Source: Desulforhabdus sp. TSK (GTDB lineage Bacteria; Desulfobacterota; Syntrophobacteria; Syntrophobacterales; Syntrophobacteraceae). Taken from it: 57,274 nucleotides of DNA. This document shows, one piece after another, positions 8,819 through 16,943 of the stretch. The position numbers were made by a program, and so were the translations under genes. Location of the stretch: the NCBI RefSeq assembly GCF_022836495.1, contig NZ_BQXM01000035.1:1-57274 (forward strand), given 5' to 3'. Numbering within the stretch: position 1 is the first letter of the stretch; each line of letters starts with the position of its first letter. The notes beneath the pieces are model-generated. The model did no database searches, had not been told where the DNA came from, and was given only the letters and a program-made list of their open reading frames with translations.

Positions 8819-10065
8819 ACCCATCCCCGCAGGCGGCAAGCCTCGGCCACTCGCGCAACGGCCACCAGATAAGCGGCTTCCCGCAGGGAAACCTTGTGAT
8901 CCCGGCTCATGGTGAGCACACTCTGGAATGCGCTCGTCATCTTCTTGTCGAGCCTCCACTGGACTTCCTGCAGCTCCCAGTAAAGATTGCAGGCGTTCTG
9001 AACCTGTTCGAAATAGGAAACCGTGACTCCGCCGGCGTTGGCCAGAAAATCGGGAATAACGAGAATTCCCCTGTCGTTGAGGATGGCGTCGGCTTCGGGG
9101 GTGGTGGGACCGTTGGCCAGTTCGCAGCAAATCTTGCAGCGAAGGCGGGGGGCATTTTCCTTGACGATGACATTTTCCAGGGCAGCTGGAAAAAGGATGG
9201 TGACCTCCAGTTCCAGGAGCTCCTGGTTGGTGAGGGTCTCAGCACCGGGAAAGCCTTTGAGAACGCCGTTCCTGAGCTTGTAATCGGCGAGAGCCCTGGC
9301 GTCGATGCCGCCAGGATTGTAGACGCCTCCCCTGGAATCCGAGGCCGCCACCAGCTTGAGCCCCAGGATTTCTTCCCCCAGCAGCGCCGCGAATTTTCCC
9401 ACATTTCCGAAGCCCATGACCGCCATGGATTGACCCTTGAGCTCCATGCCGTAGGCCGCGGCAGCTTCCCGAGCCACGTAGACGGCGCCCCGGGCGGTGG
9501 CATCCCCCCGTCCCTGGGAGCCTCCCAGGGCAATGGGCTTTCCCGTGATGACCCCCGGGTGGCTCTCTCCCATGATCTTTTCGTACTCGTCCATCATCCA
9601 GGCCATGATCTGCGGTGTTGTATACACATCGGGGGCGGGGATATCCTTGGTGACTCCGAGAGACCGCGCCAGCGCTCGAATGTAAGCTCTGGCGAGCCGC
9701 TCCTTTTCGCTTTCCGAAAGCTCTTTAGGGTTGCAGACGATCCCCCCCTTGCCTCCCCCCAGGGGAATGTCCACCACCGCCGTCTTCCAAGTCATCCATG
9801 CGGCCAGTGCCCGCACCGTATCGATCGTTTCCTGGGGATGCCATCGGATCCCCCCCTTGGCGGGGCCGCGGGCCGTATTGTATTGAACTCGAAAGGCGTG
9901 GAATATTTGGGTGGAGCCGTTGTCCATGCGTACGGGGAGGGTCACTTGAATTTCCTGCATGGGCCACCGCAGGAGCTCATGGAGGGCTGGGTCCAGGCCA
10001 AGCTTTTCGGCAACGCGGTCCAGTTGCTGCTGAGCGATGGCAAAGGGATTGAATCTTTCATCCAT
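8815..10065 (-). CDS. gdhA: Glutamate dehydrogenase
   Basis: A 416-residue hexameric-type Glu/Leu/Phe/Val dehydrogenase that interconverts glutamate with 2-oxoglutarate and ammonia. It shows the catalytic-lysine segment (PAKGGIRWHP then KTAVVDIPLGGGKGGI), the Asp motif DIPAPDVYT, the NAD(P)-binding GFGNVGKFAALL and the C-terminal VIPDFLANAGGVTVSYFEQVQN. Length is normal. AAAGGAG precedes the ATG by 8 bases. It is flanked by the cyclic-nucleotide-binding-domain gene 13 bases upstream and the PEP-binding gene overlapping downstream, which suggests control of carbon and nitrogen flow by this operon. Confidence 0.96.
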   Translation of the reverse strand: MDERFNPFAIAQQQLDRVAEKLGLDPALHELLRWPMQEIQVTLPVRMDNGSTQIFHAFRVQYNTARGPAKGGIRWHPQETIDTVRALAAWMTWKTAVVDIPLGGGKGGIVCNPKELSESEKERLARAYIRALARSLGVTKDIPAPDVYTTPQIMAWMMDEYEKIMGESHPGVITGKPIALGGSQGRGDATARGAVYVAREAAAAYGMELKGQSMAVMGFGNVGKFAALLGEEILGLKLVAASDSRGGVYNPGGIDARALADYKLRNGVLKGFPGAETLTNQELLELEVTILFPAALENVIVKENAPRLRCKICCELANGPTTPEADAILNDRGILVIPDFLANAGGVTVSYFEQVQNACNLYWELQEVQWRLDKKMTSAFQSVLTMSRDHKVSLREAAYLVAVARVAEACRLRGWV

Positions 10066-10078
10066 GGAGGGACTCCTT

Positions 10079-10534
10079 TCATCCGTAGATACATTGGTCG
10101 CTTTGGGCCTGCAGGAGTCGCTCCTCCATCTGGACCATGCGCTTGATCGTGGGGTTGAGCAGTTTCAACGCAATTTCCGGAAACTGCATGAGCACTTTCT
10201 GGAAGCTTTTCCGGCTTATCGTCAGGCACTCCAGATCCGTAAGGGCCTTGATGGAAAAGAGCCGTTTGATGTCCGAAAGGAGCACCAATCCCCCGAAGAA
10301 ATCACCCTCCTTGAATTCATGGAGTAGAATGGAATGATCGGGAAATTCCCGTATCACCTGAACCTTTCCCGAGAGTATCAGGTAGGCTTTGTCATCCAGG
10401 TCACCGTGGTGAAAAACGAACTCTCCGGCCTTGAAGTTGACCCTCTTGCTCAGATAGGCCAGTAGTTTGAGGCGATCGATGGGAATTCCCGAGAAAGCGG
10501 ATACGTTTCTGAATATTTCGAGATTGGCGGACAT
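10079..10534 (-). CDS. Cyclic-nucleotide-binding domain protein
   Basis: A 151-residue stand-alone CRP-type beta-roll domain. VNFKAGEFVFHHGDLDDKAYLIL followed by SGKVQVIRE is the usual opening, and EGDFFGGLVLLSD is the region that holds the cyclic nucleotide (FGE motif, here FGG). There is no DNA-binding helix-turn-helix, so it is probably a sensor or partner subunit, not a transcription factor. Start ATG 10534 has GGAGAGG upstream at 11 bases; an ATG at 10597, overlapping the ABC gene end with AAAGGGG upstream, is an alternative. It lies between the ABC exporter and gdhA. Confidence 0.75.
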   Translation of the reverse strand: MSANLEIFRNVSAFSGIPIDRLKLLAYLSKRVNFKAGEFVFHHGDLDDKAYLILSGKVQVIREFPDHSILLHEFKEGDFFGGLVLLSDIKRLFSIKALTDLECLTISRKSFQKVLMQFPEIALKLLNPTIKRMVQMEERLLQAQSDQCIYG

Positions 10535-10574
10535 TTCGCAACGCCCCTCTCCGGGACTGATTGAACATTCCTTC

Positions 10575-13082
10575 TTAGGCTCCGTGTGCAAGCTCATAAA
10601 AAAGCCCCTTTCTGTCCATGAGGTCTTGGTATTGCCCCATTTCCACAATCTTGCCCGCTCGCATGACGGCGATCAAATCGAAGTCACGGACCAATTCCAG
10701 TCGGTGGACGACGGAAATCAAAGTGCATTTCCCTTTCAACTCGGAACTGAACAGCTGCTGAATGCGTGCCTGAGAGGCATTGTCCAGACTGGCCGTCGCT
10801 TCATCCAGAATGAGTATGCGCGGATTTTTGAGGAGCGCGCGGGCAATGGCGATTTTCTGCTTCTGGCCGCCCGAGAGGCGGTCTCCCTTGCTGCCCACCT
10901 GGAACTTGAGGCCGATTTCCAAGGTTTCAGCCGTGAGATTTTCCTGCCTCAAGAGCTCTTCCACCTTCTCCCGGACCTTTTCGATGGCCTGGGGGCGATC
11001 CGCTTTGGTCCGCCCGAAAAGAATGTTGTCCAGGATACTTTGGGTGAAAACATAATCCGTTGGGCGATAAAAGCTTATCGCCCCCGGGTCGTGCTGAAGC
11101 ATTTTCTCCATGAAGCGGCGGCGGGCCTTCACGATGTCCCTTTCGAGGTTTTCAGGCAGCGCTGCCATTGTGTGGACGGCTGGAGTGAACCGCAAGGCCA
11201 GGCGCAGGAGGGCGTCCAGCTCCCTCTGTTTGAGCCCCACGGACTTGGCCTTCGTCAGGTGGCTCACAATCTCCTGGTATTCCTCATATTCAGCCTGAGA
11301 AATGGGGCTCAATTCAAAAAAGTAGGGATCATCCTGGAGATCTTTCAACAGGCCGATCGTCTGAACGGCGATCTCTTCACCCAGCCCCAGCAAAGGGTCC
11401 AGCAGGTCGCTTTCCAACAGAAACTCGCGGAAGAAGCGGCTCCCGGGGAGTGCCTCCAATTGATATTCGTCCACATGGGCATGGCCGAAGGCAATATTTT
11501 CTCCCAGGGAGATATGCTCCTGGAAGCGATTCAGGTCGAAAAAGTTCACAGAATCCGCGAGCTCGGACCCCCAACGCTGAAAGAAGGTGGATCGCATGCG
11601 GATCACCCTTTGAGTGAAATCCTCGGTGCCGTCAGGACTGAGAACTGTGTTCAGCCCGATCCTCAGGATGTCGTCCGACAGGCCCACCAGCTCCAGGACC
11701 TTCACGATCTCGTCCCTCCCGGGGAGAGGCACTGCGGAACCGCCGTCACCGGGGACGAGAGACTCGCAGGCGTACAGGAGATTTTCCTCGATGCTGCCGT
11801 CGAAAATGAAGGGGTATTGGGCAATGTATCCGATGTTGAAGCTGATATCCTGCTTGGACAGCGTTTTGAGCTCCTGGCCGTCCAGGTAAACGTGTCCCGT
11901 CGTATAACTGTAAAGCTGCCCGATGACCATGGCCAGAGTGCTCTTGCCACTTCCCGAAAAACCCACCAGCCCCAGTTGCTCACCCGATCTCAACGCCAGG
12001 CTCACCTGGTCCAGGACGCGGATCTCACCATCGATGATGAAGGACATGTCCTGAATTCGGATATCCCCTTCCAGGCGGAGAGGATCGCGTCCGTCAGGGG
12101 GGGCCAGGAGAAACTCGGGCTGGATGTCGAAATAATCCATGATGCGATGGTAGCGGACGTGGCTGTCCTGAAGGTCCTGATAATAGTCCATCAGCTCCTT
12201 CCAGGGGTCATAGAGCTTTTCATAGGCCGACAGAAACGCCACGAGAGCCCCCAGGTCGAAGCGTCCCTGGAGGGTGAGATAGCCTCCCAGAAGGAAGAGA
12301 ATGAAGGGGCCGAGGCTCTGGAAAAAATTGTTCAGAAACTTGATGAGAAACTTCAGTGTATTCATTTGGTTGCGGATGGTGAACAGAGCTTCGTTGAAGC
12401 GGCCTAATTTTCTATTTTCCAGGCGATAGCCGGCATTTCCATGGATTTCGTGGATGCCCGCTATGGCTTCGCCGATGACGTTGCTCATGGATCGCGTGAC
12501 GTCGATGCGATCCCGGTTGAGCCGATTGTAGCGTCTTTGCAGGAAGGGGATGATGATGATTTCAACAGGATAGATGGAAAAGCTCAGAATGGCCAGGAGC
12601 GGATGCAGATAGAAAAGGTAACCGGCAAAAGTCAGCAGGGTGAAGATATTGATGAGGGGTGTGGCCAGTGCCCCTCCCAGAAATTCCCCGATGGCGCTGA
12701 GCTCGGAGGTCAGGGAGGCAATGACCATACCGGGAGGGGTGCGCCTGAAGAAGGAAATGGGGAGCGTCAGGATGTGATCGTATATTCTTTCCCTCAGTTC
12801 CTTCAGGATCCGCTGCCCGATGTAACTCTGGAGCAAATTGATGACGTACTTCAAGACGCCTGCAAGGACCACCGCTCCCAGGTAAAGTCCGCAGTAGAGG
12901 AAAAGGATGTCCATCTTCTTGTAGGCGATGGCCTGATTGATGATCCTCTTCTGCAGTTCGAGGGGGAGAACACGGAAGAGAATGGTGCTCACAATGAGGA
13001 GAAGCAGGAGAAGCTGCAGCCCCCTGTAGCGTGTCAAGATCCAGGAAAAAAGACCCTTCTTGGTGATTGGACTTGGTTCCAT
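10575..13082 (-). CDS. ABC exporter with enlarged nucleotide-binding domain
   Basis: An 835-residue fused ABC exporter. Residues about 15-300 carry six membrane helices (22-38, 60-80, 135-180 and 250-290 regions). The ATPase domain has Walker A GFSGSGKST (374-382), a Q-loop YIAQYPFIFDGSIEENLLYA (419-438), signature LSGGQKQKIA (736-745), Walker B ILILDEATAS and the switch VVHRLE. Between Q-loop and signature, where about 60-70 residues are normal, there are about 300. The insert repeats the ENI-G motif twice more (LGENIAFG near 527 and SILDNILFG near 682). Start ATG 13082 follows GGAAGG at 9 bases. It heads the operon with the cyclic-nucleotide-domain protein. Substrate unknown. Confidence 0.85.
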   Translation of the reverse strand: MEPSPITKKGLFSWILTRYRGLQLLLLLLIVSTILFRVLPLELQKRIINQAIAYKKMDILFLYCGLYLGAVVLAGVLKYVINLLQSYIGQRILKELRERIYDHILTLPISFFRRTPPGMVIASLTSELSAIGEFLGGALATPLINIFTLLTFAGYLFYLHPLLAILSFSIYPVEIIIIPFLQRRYNRLNRDRIDVTRSMSNVIGEAIAGIHEIHGNAGYRLENRKLGRFNEALFTIRNQMNTLKFLIKFLNNFFQSLGPFILFLLGGYLTLQGRFDLGALVAFLSAYEKLYDPWKELMDYYQDLQDSHVRYHRIMDYFDIQPEFLLAPPDGRDPLRLEGDIRIQDMSFIIDGEIRVLDQVSLALRSGEQLGLVGFSGSGKSTLAMVIGQLYSYTTGHVYLDGQELKTLSKQDISFNIGYIAQYPFIFDGSIEENLLYACESLVPGDGGSAVPLPGRDEIVKVLELVGLSDDILRIGLNTVLSPDGTEDFTQRVIRMRSTFFQRWGSELADSVNFFDLNRFQEHISLGENIAFGHAHVDEYQLEALPGSRFFREFLLESDLLDPLLGLGEEIAVQTIGLLKDLQDDPYFFELSPISQAEYEEYQEIVSHLTKAKSVGLKQRELDALLRLALRFTPAVHTMAALPENLERDIVKARRRFMEKMLQHDPGAISFYRPTDYVFTQSILDNILFGRTKADRPQAIEKVREKVEELLRQENLTAETLEIGLKFQVGSKGDRLSGGQKQKIAIARALLKNPRILILDEATASLDNASQARIQQLFSSELKGKCTLISVVHRLELVRDFDLIAVMRAGKIVEMGQYQDLMDRKGLFYELAHGA

Positions 13083-13308
13083 GCAGGAGGACCTTCCGAC
13101 AAAAGAATTTTTAAGTGAGCACACCCTTTGGGTTACACCTGGGATATATTCGGCGAGAAGCCGCAGAAAGTCAATTAGACAAGCACTCCGGCACGATGTC
13201 ATGGGGGCAAATTGCCCTTGAAATCGACCGATGCATGACGCTTCTCCTTTCATTCTGAAAATTGACTTCAGCGCCGACGGTTCATGGTTTTTGATGATGA
13301 AGGTGGGC

Positions 13309-13337
13309 TTGACAGTATGACTTTTAATTATTAGTAA
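13309..13337 (+). promoter_or_regulatory. Promoter and candidate PerR box of the oxygen-defence cluster
   Basis: TTGACA (13309-13314) is a perfect -35, with a weak -10 around 13332-13337. The spacer and -10 are covered by TTTTAATTATTAGTA (13322-13336), which matches 11 of 14 defined bases of the 7-1-7 Fur/PerR consensus TTATAATNATTATAA (consensus from memory). This placement would let the first gene product repress its own operon. The 283-base divergent gap to the ABC gene holds nothing else clear. Confidence 0.5.
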
Positions 13338-13365
13338 GCGTTATCGATAAAATGGGAAGCCCCTC

Positions 13366-13815
13366 ATGGTCCACAGAAAATTTCAGCGAATGACTCCTCA
13401 GCGAAAAATCATCCTGGAGGAGCTCAGGCAGTTGCGATTTCACCCCACCGCGGATGAAATCTACGACAGAGTCCGACTGAGGCTCCCCCGCATCAGCCTG
13501 GGGACGGTCTACAGAAACCTTGAGTCCCTGGCGGCCCAGGGCGCCATCCGAAAACTGGACATGGCCGGCAGCCAGAGGCGGTTCGATGTCAATACGGAGC
13601 TGCATCACCATATCCGCTGTCTGCGCTGCGGCGCGTTGGAGGATGTCAGTGTCGGGCTTCCGTCTTCATGGGAAGACATGCTGGTGGACACTCACGGCTA
13701 CGACATCCAGGGGGTGCATCTGGAGATCTGGGGATTTTGCCCCAAATGCCTGGAGGATAGAGATAGAGTCAATTGTCAGGAAAATACAGACCACAACGAA
13801 ACGTGCACACATTAG
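13366..13815 (+). CDS. perR: Fur-family regulator, PerR-like
   Basis: A 149-residue metal-dependent repressor. The N-terminal winged helix (MTPQRKIILEELRQL, then LRLPRISLGTVYRNLESL) is the Fur-family DNA-reading part. The C-terminal half has HHHIRCLRCGALEDV and a second CPKC pair, the structural zinc site. Its place directly ahead of rubrerythrin, rubredoxin and flavodiiron genes argues for peroxide sensing, not iron or zinc sensing. The ATG at 13366 has only a weak upstream GGGAAG. Nine bases separate its TAG stop from rubrerythrin. Confidence 0.88.
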   Translation: MVHRKFQRMTPQRKIILEELRQLRFHPTADEIYDRVRLRLPRISLGTVYRNLESLAAQGAIRKLDMAGSQRRFDVNTELHHHIRCLRCGALEDVSVGLPSSWEDMLVDTHGYDIQGVHLEIWGFCPKCLEDRDRVNCQENTDHNETCTH

Positions 13816-13824
13816 GAGGAAGTA

Positions 13825-14400
13825 ATGAAAAAGCTCGCAGGGACCGAGACAGAAAAAAATCTTCTCGCGGCATTTGCCGGTGAATCCCAGGCACGGAACC
13901 GCTATACCTATTTCGCGAGCCAGGCCAAGAAGGATGGTCTCGTGCAGATCGCAGCCATTTTCGAAGAGACGGCCAACCAGGAAAAGGAGCATGCGAAACG
14001 GTTTTTCAAGTTTCTGGAAGGCGGCGAGGTGATGGTTACAGCCGGCTTCCCCGCAGGGGTCATCGGCGGCACCCTGGAGAACCTCAAAGCGGCTGCCGCC
14101 GGGGAGCGCCATGAGCACACCGATCTTTACCCGGGATTTGCCGCCGTTGCAGAAAAAGAGGGGTTCGGCGACATCGCAGAGGTTTTCAGGTATGTCTCCG
14201 TTGCAGAAAAACAGCATGAGAAGCGGTATTTGGACCTTGCACGGAACATTGAAACCGGTAAAGTCTTCAAGCGGGACAAGGCCGTCGTGTGGCGCTGCAT
14301 CAACTGCGGTTACCTGCATGAGGGCGCCGAGGCCCCTGACTCATGCCCTGCGTGCGCGCATCCCCAGGCTTACTACGAGCTGCTGGGTGAGAATTGGTAG
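13825..14400 (+). CDS. rbr: Rubrerythrin
   Basis: A 191-residue non-haem diiron peroxidase that reduces hydrogen peroxide with electrons from rubredoxin. The four-helix diiron part has ESQARNRYTYFASQAKKDG, EETANQEKEHAKRFF and a second E-x2-H pair in VSVAEKQHEKRY. The C-terminal rubredoxin-like domain has its four Cys in WRCINCGYLHEG and CPACAHPQAYYELL. Length is standard. A strong AGGAGG site precedes the ATG. Expression should be high and de-repressed by peroxide through the upstream regulator. Confidence 0.97.
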   Translation: MKKLAGTETEKNLLAAFAGESQARNRYTYFASQAKKDGLVQIAAIFEETANQEKEHAKRFFKFLEGGEVMVTAGFPAGVIGGTLENLKAAAAGERHEHTDLYPGFAAVAEKEGFGDIAEVFRYVSVAEKQHEKRYLDLARNIETGKVFKRDKAVVWRCINCGYLHEGAEAPDSCPACAHPQAYYELLGENW

Positions 14401-14441
14401 AAACCTTGTGCAATGAATGTGAGACGAGAGAGGATGCTATC

Positions 14442-14651
14442 ATGGCGGACCCAAAAGACATGTACCAGTGCCAGATGACCAATTGTGGATGTCTCTACGA
14501 TCCCGACAGAGGCGATCGCAAAGGGAAAATTCCCAAGGGGACTCCTTTCAACGCGTTGCCTGACGACTGGAAATGCCCGGTATGCGGAGCCAGCCGGAAA
14601 ATGTTCAAGCCCCTGGCAGGGCCTGGATCCGTGGCAGAGGAGAAGGCGTAG
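14442..14651 (+). CDS. Rubredoxin
   Basis: A 69-residue one-iron electron carrier. The two Cys knuckles are spaced YQCQMTNCGCLYDPDRGD and WKCPVCGASRKMF, with the usual FNALPDDW between them. The first knuckle reads C-x4-C, the longer spacing of Desulforedoxin/rubredoxin-2-like variants, instead of the classical C-x2-C. I start it at the ATG 14442, which has GAGAGAGG eight bases upstream; an earlier start would overlap rubrerythrin. It probably passes electrons to rubrerythrin and to the flavodiiron protein that follows 28 bases later. Confidence 0.92.
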   Translation: MADPKDMYQCQMTNCGCLYDPDRGDRKGKIPKGTPFNALPDDWKCPVCGASRKMFKPLAGPGSVAEEKA

Positions 14652-14679
14652 GCTTTTCAACAGACCATAAAAGAGGGTA

Positions 14680-15879
14680 ATGATGAAACCCATTGAAATC
14701 AAAAAGGGAATCCACTGGGTGGGGGCCGTGGACTGGAATGTGCGTGATTTTCACGGCTATTTTATTCCCAAGGGTACCACCTACAATTCCTTTCTCGTTC
14801 CTGACCAGAAAGTCGCTTTGTTCGATGCGGTGAAAGCTCCTTTCAGGAATGCGCTCCTGCATAACATCCGCAAGATCATCGAACCTCGGAAGATCGATTA
14901 CATCGTGGTGAACCACGTGGAGATGGACCATTCCGGGGCACTGCCCGAGCTCATCGACCAGGTGCAGCCCGAAAAAATCATTTGTTCGGCCATGGGGAAA
15001 AAAGCGCTTCTGCAGCATTTCCACCGGGAAGACTGGCCCTATGAAGTGGTGGAGACCGGGCAGGAGATCAGCCTGGGGAGCAAGACGATACAGTTCCTGG
15101 AAACCCGCATGCTGCATTGGCCCGACAGTATGATGTCCTACATCAAGGAAGACAAGCTGCTCATTTCGAGCGATGGGTTCGGGCAGCACTGGGCCACCAG
15201 CGAACGCTTCGACGATGAAGTGGACCTGGATCAGCTGTTTGTGCATGCGGCCAAGTATTACGCCAACATCCTTCTGCCCTTTTCCCCACTGGTGGGCAAG
15301 CTCATCGAGAGCGTCCAGAAGCTGGGCCTCGAGATTGACATGATCGCGCCGGATCATGGGCTCATCTGGCGGCAGAATCCTTCCAAAATCGTCGAGGCAT
15401 ACGGCAGGTGGAGCCGCCAGGAAACCAGGAAAAAAGCTCTCATCATCTACAATACCATGTGGCGGAGCACCGAGAAAATGGCCATGGCCATTGCCGATGG
15501 GCTGGGACAGGAAGGGGTCGAGTTCAAGATACTCAACCTCAATTTGAATCATCGCAGTGACGTTATGACGGAAGTGCTCGATGCAAAGGCCCTCATCCTG
15601 GGATCTTCCACCCTGAACAACGGCATCATGCCGCCCATGGCGGACATGCTCTGCTACATGAAGGGACTCAAACCTCTGCACAAGATCGGTACCGCCTTCG
15701 GTTCCTATGGGTGGAGCGGCGAGGCGGTCAAAATCCTCACGGGTGCGCTGGAAGAGATGAAAGTGGACGTGGCAGATCCGGGGCTCAGGGTGCAATTTGC
15801 TCCCACCCACGAGGACCTTCAAAAATGTATCGAGCTGGGCCAAAAGATGGGCCGGCTGGTGAAGGGCAACGGGGGTTGA
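14680..15879 (+). CDS. Flavodiiron protein (rubredoxin:oxygen oxidoreductase type)
   Basis: A 399-residue A-type flavoprotein that reduces oxygen or nitric oxide to harmless products. The N-terminal metallo-beta-lactamase-like half has the diiron ligands in NHVEMDHSGALPE and later SSDGFGQHW and APDHGLIWR. The C-terminal half (from about 255) is a flavodoxin domain, opening IIYNTMWRSTEKMA for FMN phosphate and continuing FGSYGWSGEAV. There is no fused rubredoxin, matching the separate rubredoxin gene upstream. Two adjacent ATG codons (14680, 14683) follow GAGGGT. It is the last gene of the oxygen-defence operon. Confidence 0.95.
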   Translation: MMKPIEIKKGIHWVGAVDWNVRDFHGYFIPKGTTYNSFLVPDQKVALFDAVKAPFRNALLHNIRKIIEPRKIDYIVVNHVEMDHSGALPELIDQVQPEKIICSAMGKKALLQHFHREDWPYEVVETGQEISLGSKTIQFLETRMLHWPDSMMSYIKEDKLLISSDGFGQHWATSERFDDEVDLDQLFVHAAKYYANILLPFSPLVGKLIESVQKLGLEIDMIAPDHGLIWRQNPSKIVEAYGRWSRQETRKKALIIYNTMWRSTEKMAMAIADGLGQEGVEFKILNLNLNHRSDVMTEVLDAKALILGSSTLNNGIMPPMADMLCYMKGLKPLHKIGTAFGSYGWSGEAVKILTGALEEMKVDVADPGLRVQFAPTHEDLQKCIELGQKMGRLVKGNGG

Positions 15880-15978
15880 TGCCGGGTCTCGCCGGTTGCC
15901 TCTGGAATTCTCCCGGCACATCGCAGCGAAAGTCATTACTTAACGGCCATGAACGCGGTGTTGTTCACCGCCACCGAA

Positions 15979-16061
15979 TAAAAATCCCCCTGGCCCCCTT
16001 TGGCAAAGGGGGGCAAAGGTCATGCCTCCCCCTTTATCAAAGGGGGATTGAGGGGGATTTT
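15979..16061. repeat. CCCCCTTT..AAAGGGGG palindrome pair
   Basis: Two adjacent palindromes (CCCCCTTTGGCAAAGGGGG and CCCCCTTTATCAAAGGGGG) sit inside an outer inverted repeat AAAAATCCCCCT..AGGGGGATTTTT. It is the same family as at 549-567 and 33369-33484. It lies just after the flavodiiron gene and could terminate transcription. In the 570-base gap 15880-16449 only this and the MITE were recognised. Confidence 0.7.
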
Positions 16062-16258
16062 TACGGTAAGTTGAAGCATCTTCTCCAGCGGGTGCCCCTG
16101 TCGAAGACCGGGAACCCCCTGGAGCCTCATTTTATGACGACGTGTCCTGCGTCTTATTCTCGTTGAGTTCTGCATTCTCCCCTGTATACTGTCATGTCTC
16201 CGGATCACATTGCCTTGCCGTAGACCGGCAGCTCTTATGACTGGTGCACCCCCGTAGA

Positions 16259-16377
16259 GGGCAATGTTGTTGACTTAACGTCACCCCGGTGAAAACCGGG
16301 GTCCAGAAAGCCTTTATTTTTCCTGGATGCCGGCTTTCGCCGGAATGACGAACGTTGGTTAAGTCAACAACATTGCC
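16259..16377. mobile_element. MITE-like element, copy B (intact ends)
   Basis: A 119-base element with perfect 20-base terminal inverted repeats, GGCAATGTTGTTGACTTAAC at 16259-16278 and its complement at 16358-16377. GTAGAG occurs directly before the left end (16253-16258) and one base after the right end, which looks like a target-site duplication. Inside are the two core palindromes found also in copy A at 4909-5014, in the opposite orientation. There is no reading frame, so any movement would need a transposase supplied from elsewhere. Confidence 0.75.
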
Positions 16378-16449
16378 TGTAGAGAGGGGTGGCGGAGTCG
16401 AGGGAGTGTGCCGCCTTTTCTTGTTCACGCGAAAAAACAGGGAGGAGGA

Positions 16450-16929
16450 ATGCAACTGCCACTGGAAATGAACAAATTGTTTCAAACCAGCAGGATCATC
16501 AGCGGGGCTATGCTGCTCACCGTACTGGTGTATGCCGTCATTGTGGAAGTGATGCGAAGACAGCTCGATCCCTTTCAAGGCTTTGCCGCTTCCAGGGCCG
16601 CTCAGCTGCCGGACATATTCTATGGGCTGGCTTTGATGGCGCTTGTGGCAATCAGAGTGCTTCGAAAGGCTCTTTTGAAAAGCAGCCCCGGGGACGATGA
16701 GAAGATTTTGGTCCGCAGGATGGTCGTTGCACACATCGTCACCTACTGCCTGTGCGAGATCCCCGCCATTCTTGGACTGGTCCTCTTCCTGATGGGGGGC
16801 CATTACCGTGAGTTCTATGTTCTCCTGCTCTTTACCCTGCTGCTCATGGTGCTCTATTTTCCCAAAATCGATCATTGGGAAGCATGGCTCCGAAAGTCCA
16901 TGTCTCCGGGGCAGAGCTTGAGACCCTGA
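16450..16929 (+). CDS. Small membrane protein, four segments
   Basis: A 159-residue hydrophobic protein not recognised as a named family. Four membrane segments can be seen near residues 20-38, 55-72, 90-112 and 117-136, followed by a short charged tail. The third contains CEIPAILGLVLFLMGG. The arrangement resembles small conserved membrane proteins of deltaproteobacteria found near energy-metabolism genes. The start is set by GGAGGAGGA ahead of ATG 16450. Fourteen bases separate it from the HD-domain gene, so they are probably cotranscribed. Confidence 0.75.
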   Translation: MQLPLEMNKLFQTSRIISGAMLLTVLVYAVIVEVMRRQLDPFQGFAASRAAQLPDIFYGLALMALVAIRVLRKALLKSSPGDDEKILVRRMVVAHIVTYCLCEIPAILGLVLFLMGGHYREFYVLLLFTLLLMVLYFPKIDHWEAWLRKSMSPGQSLRP

Positions 16930-16943
16930 AGGAGGTGCAAGCC

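Noticed and set aside
10467-12407. A 646-codon plus-strand open frame opposite the ABC exporter
   Set aside because: Antisense shadow; the minus strand carries Walker A, LSGGQ and Walker B in order.
13825-15879. TAG as a reassigned sense codon throughout the genome
   Set aside because: Rubrerythrin, rubredoxin, the PerR-like gene, the PiT gene, the polyferredoxin and the S1 gene all end properly at TAG.
16259-16377. Possible CRISPR-like or attachment site because of repeated palindromes
   Set aside because: Only one unit with inverted, not direct, repeats; the MITE explanation fits better.
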